DNA from: an uncultured Methylococcaceae bacterium
Lineage (GTDB): Bacteria > Pseudomonadota > Gammaproteobacteria > Methylococcales > Methylomonadaceae
Direction: 5' to 3'
DNA length: 24,046 bases
Assembly: GCA_913009515.1 (NCBI GenBank)
Contig: CAJVYO010000002.1
Location: 1 to 24,046, forward strand
The first letter of the stretch is position 1. The number at the start of each line of letters is the position of its first letter. A model generated the notes under the pieces. That model was not told where the DNA came from and ran no database searches. It saw only the letters and a list, made by a program, of their open reading frames with translations. Below, piece by piece: positions 22,638 through 24,046 of this stretch. Made by a program: the position numbers and the translations under genes.

Positions 22638-22970
22638 TTATGCTCCTAAGCTGACTTCAACACGGTTATTTTCAATACGTACCTGATAAACAGCAATACT
22701 CACCGTTTCATCTTCAAAACATTGTCCGGTTAACAGACTAAAATGCTGTTTATATAAGGGCGAGGCAACCATCGGTTCACCTTGAATATCGCCTAATAAA
22801 CCGCGTGATAATACATGTACTTCACCAAACGGGTCATAATTATTCACCGCATAAACACGGTTATCTTTTGGCATATAAAATAAGGCAACTTGCGTGGTTT
22901 CCACTAAGGCACAGACACCTGAATCGGCTTGTAAATCTTCAAGTGGGCAAATATCAATCCAATGGCTCAT
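22638..22970 (-). CDS. nirD: Nitrite reductase (NADH) small subunit NirD
   Basis: Small cytoplasmic partner of NirB for reduction of nitrite to ammonium; 110 aa, typical length. It has a Rieske-like fold without the Cys/His cluster ligands, as known for NirD: the line WIDICPLEDLQADSGVCALV, then VYAVNNYDPFGEVHVLSRGL and MVASPLYKQHFSLLTGQCFE, where true Rieske proteins would have CPxH blocks. The ATG overlaps the nirB stop by one base (TAATG), showing translational coupling. Confidence 0.95.
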   Translation of the reverse strand: MSHWIDICPLEDLQADSGVCALVETTQVALFYMPKDNRVYAVNNYDPFGEVHVLSRGLLGDIQGEPMVASPLYKQHFSLLTGQCFEDETVSIAVYQVRIENNRVEVSLGA

Positions 22971-24046
22971 TATGCTTGCTCCGTTGCAGCTAAATGTTGA
23001 CGCTCTTCTGCATTCGCAGGACGAATTTGTCCACGCTCTTCAACAAAAATAATATTTTCATCGGTTTTATCACTATTAATAAAATGACGGAAACGTTTCA
23101 ATTTGGTTTCATCATTAATGGTGGTTTTCCATTCACATTGATAATTATCGACCACACGCTGCATTTGTACTTCTAAATCCGCACATAAGCCTAATTTATC
23201 ATCAATAACCACTGATTTTAAATAATCTAAACCGCCTTCCATATTTTCCATCCAAACCGAAGTACGCTGTAAACGATCTGCCGTACGTGAATAAAAACTT
23301 AAAACACGGTCGATATATTTAACCAAGGTCTCTTTATCCAAATTAGTGGCAAATAAATCACCGTGACGCGGTTTCATCCCACCATTACCACAGACATATA
23401 AACTCCATCCGCCCTCAGTCGCAATCACACCAATATCCTTGCTTTGTGCTTCGGCACACTCACGGGTACAGCCTGATACTGCAAATTTAATTTTATGCGG
23501 TGAACGTAAACCTTTATAACGATTTTCGAGCTCAACCGCCAAGCCGACACTATCATCAACCCCAAAACGACACCATGTACTACCCACACACGATTTCACA
23601 GTACGTAATGATTTTCCATACGCGTGTCCTGATTCAAACCCTGCATCAATCAGTTCTTGCCAAATAGGCGGCAGTTGGTCAACTCTTGCACCAAATAAAT
23701 CCACCCGTTGTCCACCGGTGACTTTGGTATATAAACCGTATTTTTTCGCAATTTCACCAATGGCAATTAAACCATCTGGCGTGACTTCACCGCCAGTCAT
23801 GCGTGGCACAACTGAATAGGTGCCATCTTTTTGCATATTCGCTAAAAAAGTATCATTAGTATCTTGTTGGCTTAAATGCTCATCACTTAAAATATAATCA
23901 TTCCAATAAGACGCGAGAATTGACCCAATCGCTTGACGACACACTTCACAACCACGCCCTTTACCATGTGATGCCAGCAAGCCATTAAAGGATTTAATTT
24001 CACCAACCATAATTAAATGGTAAAGTTCTTGGCGAGTGTAAGCGAA
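22970..24046 (-). CDS. nirB: Nitrite reductase (NADH) large subunit NirB, C-terminal part (5' end outside window)
   Basis: Cytoplasmic sirohaem and [4Fe-4S] enzyme reducing nitrite to ammonium with six electrons from NADH. The visible 358 residues are open to the window edge: 12 residues (FAYTRQELYHLI) precede the first in-window ATG at 24010, and they continue the BFD-like [2Fe-2S] domain, so 24010 is not the start. The visible part begins inside that domain (GKGRGCEVCRQAI), then has the sulfite/nitrite reductase ferredoxin-like half-domain (TYSVVPRMTGGEVTPDGLIA) and the sirohaem/[4Fe-4S] ligands: SCVGSTWCRFG (C-x5-C) and SGCTRECAEAQSKDIGV (C-x3-C). The FAD/NADH module and promoter are beyond the edge. 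It is the first operon gene seen; nirD follows with a one-base overlap. Confidence 0.96.
   Translation of the reverse strand, partial: FAYTRQELYHLIMVGEIKSFNGLLASHGKGRGCEVCRQAIGSILASYWNDYILSDEHLSQQDTNDTFLANMQKDGTYSVVPRMTGGEVTPDGLIAIGEIAKKYGLYTKVTGGQRVDLFGARVDQLPPIWQELIDAGFESGHAYGKSLRTVKSCVGSTWCRFGVDDSVGLAVELENRYKGLRSPHKIKFAVSGCTRECAEAQSKDIGVIATEGGWSLYVCGNGGMKPRHGDLFATNLDKETLVKYIDRVLSFYSRTADRLQRTSVWMENMEGGLDYLKSVVIDDKLGLCADLEVQMQRVVDNYQCEWKTTINDETKLKRFRHFINSDKTDENIIFVEERGQIRPANAEERQHLAATEQA

Noticed and set aside
22970..24010. NirB starting at the ATG at 24010, giving a short, split nitrite reductase
   Set aside because: The frame stays open upstream to the window edge, and the 12 residues before the ATG (FAYTRQELYHLI) continue the conserved BFD-like domain. 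NirB is simply cut by the window.

Overview
The window looks like a gammaproteobacterial chromosome with low G+C content (judged by eye). The genes are ordinary for a free-living, nitrate-assimilating Gram-negative: glucose-6-phosphate isomerase, a MltF-type lytic transglycosylase, GlnK/AmtB, NtrB/NtrC and a NasA/NirBD nitrate assimilation operon. The gene mix and style (FecI/FecR/TonB trio, secreted beta-rich proteins) would fit a methanotroph-like or Thiotrichales-like lineage, but no gene here fixes the genus. There are no mobile elements, CRISPR arrays, tRNA or rRNA genes. The largest non-coding gap is about 226 bases.

Region 1 (1-3922, plus strand): the 3' part of pgi, then an mltF-like gene, then glnK-amtB. 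In front of glnK is a textbook nitrogen-control promoter: a dyad matching the NtrC enhancer consensus (2124-2138) and a -24/-12 sigma-54 promoter (2193-2208). A strong terminator follows amtB.

Region 2 (about 3947-13666, plus strand): a cell-surface signalling and uptake cluster. It holds a FecI-type ECF sigma factor, a FecR anti-sigma regulator, a TonB-dependent receptor with the N-terminal STN signalling domain, a probably Tat-exported DJ-1/PfpI protein that closely resembles isonitrile hydratase, two secreted proteins of unknown function that share an N-terminal domain, and a second TonB-dependent receptor without STN. Two near-identical elements (TAGATACTTTT, then 11 or 12 bases, then CGTCTTAT) lie before fecR and before the first receptor. 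They are the best candidates for the promoters read by this sigma factor. This cluster is the most likely place for an undescribed system; its substrate is unknown.

Region 3 (13707-24046, minus strand): ntrB-ntrC, a soluble PAS-PAS-MCP protein of the BdlA type, and a tightly packed operon transcribed nirB-nirD-phzF-like-FAD reductase-nasA. Its neighbours overlap or are separated by at most 20 bases. NirB is cut by the window edge. The operon converts nitrate to nitrite (NasA, fed by an FAD/NAD(P)H reductase) and nitrite to ammonium (NirBD). Ammonium is sensed and taken up by GlnK/AmtB, and NtrBC ties the two ends of the window into one nitrogen regulon.
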